Shown here piece after piece: positions 7,314 to 7,800 of a stretch of DNA of 7,800 nucleotides. Numbering within the stretch: position 1 is the first letter of the stretch; each line of letters begins with the position of its first letter. The notes beneath the pieces are model-generated. The model was not told the origin of the DNA and did not search any database. It saw only the letters and a list, made by a program, of their open reading frames with translations. Source of the stretch: Bacteroidaceae bacterium (GTDB taxonomy: Bacteria; Bacteroidota; Bacteroidia; Bacteroidales; Bacteroidaceae); NCBI GenBank assembly GCA_900772575.1, contig CAAHEN010000013.1, positions 1-7,800 of the forward strand, read 5' to 3'. Both the position numbers and the translations under genes were made by a program.

Positions 7314-7355
7314 TTGCGCCCCGTCCCCGCCGCGAAGCCCAGGGACGGGGCGCAA
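7314..7355 (+). terminator. Strong GC-rich hairpin downstream of metE
   Basis: TTGCGCCCCGTCCC (7314-7327) and GGGACGGGGCGCAA (7342-7355) pair perfectly over 14 bp around a 14-nt loop. It begins 48 bp after the metE stop, so it probably ends or stabilises the metE message. There is no T-tract after either arm, so it is not a classical intrinsic terminator; it could also be a repeat-type palindrome. Confidence 0.55.
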
Positions 7356-7434
7356 TCGTATCGGGCTGTGGACTGCCCTCGCTTCCTGGCATCCCCATTG
7401 CGGTCTAATGACCGATTTTGGACTTTAACACAGC

Positions 7435-7465
7435 TTGCTTTCGGCGTCCGGAAGCAGTATCTTTG
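7435..7465 (+). promoter_or_regulatory. Near-consensus Bacteroidota promoter facing a terminator
   Basis: A -33 TTG (7435-7437), a 20-bp spacer and TATCTTTG (7458-7465) match the TTG/TAnnTTTG arrangement with the same spacing as the metE promoter. Transcription should begin near 7470-7472, directly before the hairpin terminator at 7475-7504. No gene with a credible product follows inside the window. Confidence 0.65.
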
Positions 7466-7474
7466 CAGTAGAGG

Positions 7475-7504
7475 AAAAGGTCATCCGTGCGGATGGCCTT
7501 TTTT
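7475..7504 (+). terminator. Intrinsic terminator immediately after a promoter
   Basis: AAAAGGTCATCC (7475-7486) pairs with GGATGGCCTTTT (7491-7502) through a GTGC tetraloop, with a single T-G wobble. The 3' arm runs into six consecutive T residues (7499-7504). This is a textbook Rho-independent terminator in the plus direction. A transcript from the promoter at 7435-7465 would be only about 33-35 nt unless it reads through, so the element acts either as an attenuator or as the 3' end of a very short RNA. Confidence 0.8.
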
Positions 7505-7542
7505 CGTCCCCTTTGGCAATCAATATTGTCGCTATATGGCAA

Positions 7543-7643
7543 AAAACGGGACGGTTTTCAGCGAAACTTCCCCTAGCCCCGGAAAAATTTGCTCGGAGCT
7601 AATTCAGATTTGCCCTAGGGAAGTTTCTCGGAAGTCCCGTTTT
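7543..7643. repeat. ~101-bp two-tier palindromic element
   Basis: Outer arms AAAACGGGAC (7543-7552) and GTCCCGTTTT (7634-7643) are perfect 10-bp inverted repeats. Inside them, GAAACTTCCC (7563-7572) and GGGAAGTTTC (7618-7627) form a second perfect 10-bp pair, extended by CTAG/CTAG if one C is bulged. Near the centre, AATT-T-GCTC-G-GAGC-T-AATT (7587-7605) is itself a near-perfect palindrome. Read inward, both ends therefore share AAAACGGGAC, a 6-10 nt spacer, then GAAACTTCCC: an imperfect ~26-30 bp terminal inverted repeat, as in small palindromic or MITE-like repeats. As RNA it would fold into one long interrupted hairpin. No transposase or clear target duplication is visible. Confidence 0.65.
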
Positions 7644-7679
7644 AACATTCCGAATCCGGACGAAGGTTAAAGATGTTAA
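7642..7679. repeat. 7-bp inverted repeat abutting the large palindrome
   Basis: TTAACAT (7642-7648) and ATGTTAA (7673-7679) are perfect inverted repeats around 24 bp that include a TCCGGA palindrome. The left arm overlaps the last two bases of the 101-bp palindrome. The octamer ATCCGGAC inside it (7654-7661) recurs at 7695-7702 as a direct repeat 41 bp away. Possible operator or structural element; chance cannot be excluded. Confidence 0.35.
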
Positions 7680-7707
7680 GGCACTGGCTGTGCGATCCGG
7701 ACAAAAA

Positions 7708-7800
7708 GGTGAAGCGACGGTTGGCGGGGTGTTATATTATGGGGCCTGAACAGCCTTGTCGCGCCTTTGCCTGACAGGCTGTTGTGGTTTGGGCTTCACC
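7708..7800. repeat. Nested inverted repeats at the window's right end
   Basis: The outer pair is GGTGAAGC (7708-7715) with GCTTCACC (7793-7800). The inner pair is AACAGCC-T-TGTC (7749-7760) with GACA-GGCTGTT (7773-7783), 11 bp with one bulged T and a 12-nt loop. The inner hairpin would be stable as RNA on either strand, but no T-tract follows it. The outer pair may continue beyond the window, so its true extent is unknown. Confidence 0.4.

Larger units (their letters stand above)
7266..7800. other. 535-bp structured intergenic region, no recognised gene
   Basis: No open frame here resembles a known protein. Two short tandem frames are visible on the plus strand: 44 codons from the ATG at 7536 to the TAA at 7668-7670, which fully spans the palindrome at 7543-7643, and 33 codons from the ATG at 7673 to the TGA at 7772-7774. 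Both overlap inverted repeats and look fortuitous. On the minus strand a frame entering from the right edge ends at TAA 7737-7739 with residues VKPKPQQPVRQRRDKAVQAP. This could be the C-terminus of a convergent gene but is too short to judge. The rest is promoter, hairpins and repeats listed separately. A minor hairpin CGGTC/GACCG lies at 7401-7414. Confidence 0.6.

Noticed and set aside
7314..7670. 118-codon plus-strand frame from a TTG start
   Set aside because: It crosses the metE hairpin, a promoter, a terminator and the 101-bp palindrome, so translation as one protein is implausible.

Overview
The window looks like a chromosomal segment from a G+C-rich member of the Bacteroidota, most likely Bacteroidales and possibly Prevotellaceae. 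Three things point there: a type IX secretion system (T9SS) plug protein, which is a Bacteroidota-specific family; promoters of the TTG / ~20 bp / TAnnTTTG type used by the Bacteroidota primary sigma factor; and start codons preceded by A/T-rich leaders rather than Shine-Dalgarno sequences. The genus is an inference. No transposase, phage gene, tRNA or CRISPR array is visible.

Left block (1-4128, minus strand). Four tightly packed genes read right to left: a secreted GH29 alpha-L-fucosidase, the T9SS plug protein (start codon overlapping the fucosidase stop as ATGA), a D-2-hydroxyacid (glycerate/hydroxypyruvate-type) dehydrogenase 19 bp further on, and a TRIC/UPF0126 membrane protein 24 bp after that, cut by the window edge. 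The spacing says operon. The functions (glycan trimming, secretion-channel gating, oxidoreduction, ion permeation) do not form one obvious pathway.

Centre (4129-4931). A short divergent promoter region separates the fucosidase operon from rnpB, the class A RNase P RNA (about 4237-4630, plus strand). About 240 bp follow with no convincing gene, then a well-formed metE promoter.

Right block (4932-7265, plus strand). A complete 777-residue cobalamin-independent methionine synthase, MetE, has all four zinc ligands in place. It appears to be monocistronic: its own promoter lies just upstream and a perfect 14-bp stem hairpin lies 48 bp downstream.

Right edge (7266-7800). This 535-bp region holds no recognised gene but is dense in structure. 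After the metE hairpin comes a second near-consensus promoter (7435-7465). A textbook intrinsic terminator (7475-7504) begins only about ten bases past the predicted transcription start. Next is a ~101-bp two-tier palindrome (7543-7643), then further nested inverted repeats to the window end. This is the least explained part of the window and the best candidate for something undescribed: an attenuated leader, a very short RNA, or a mobile palindromic repeat.
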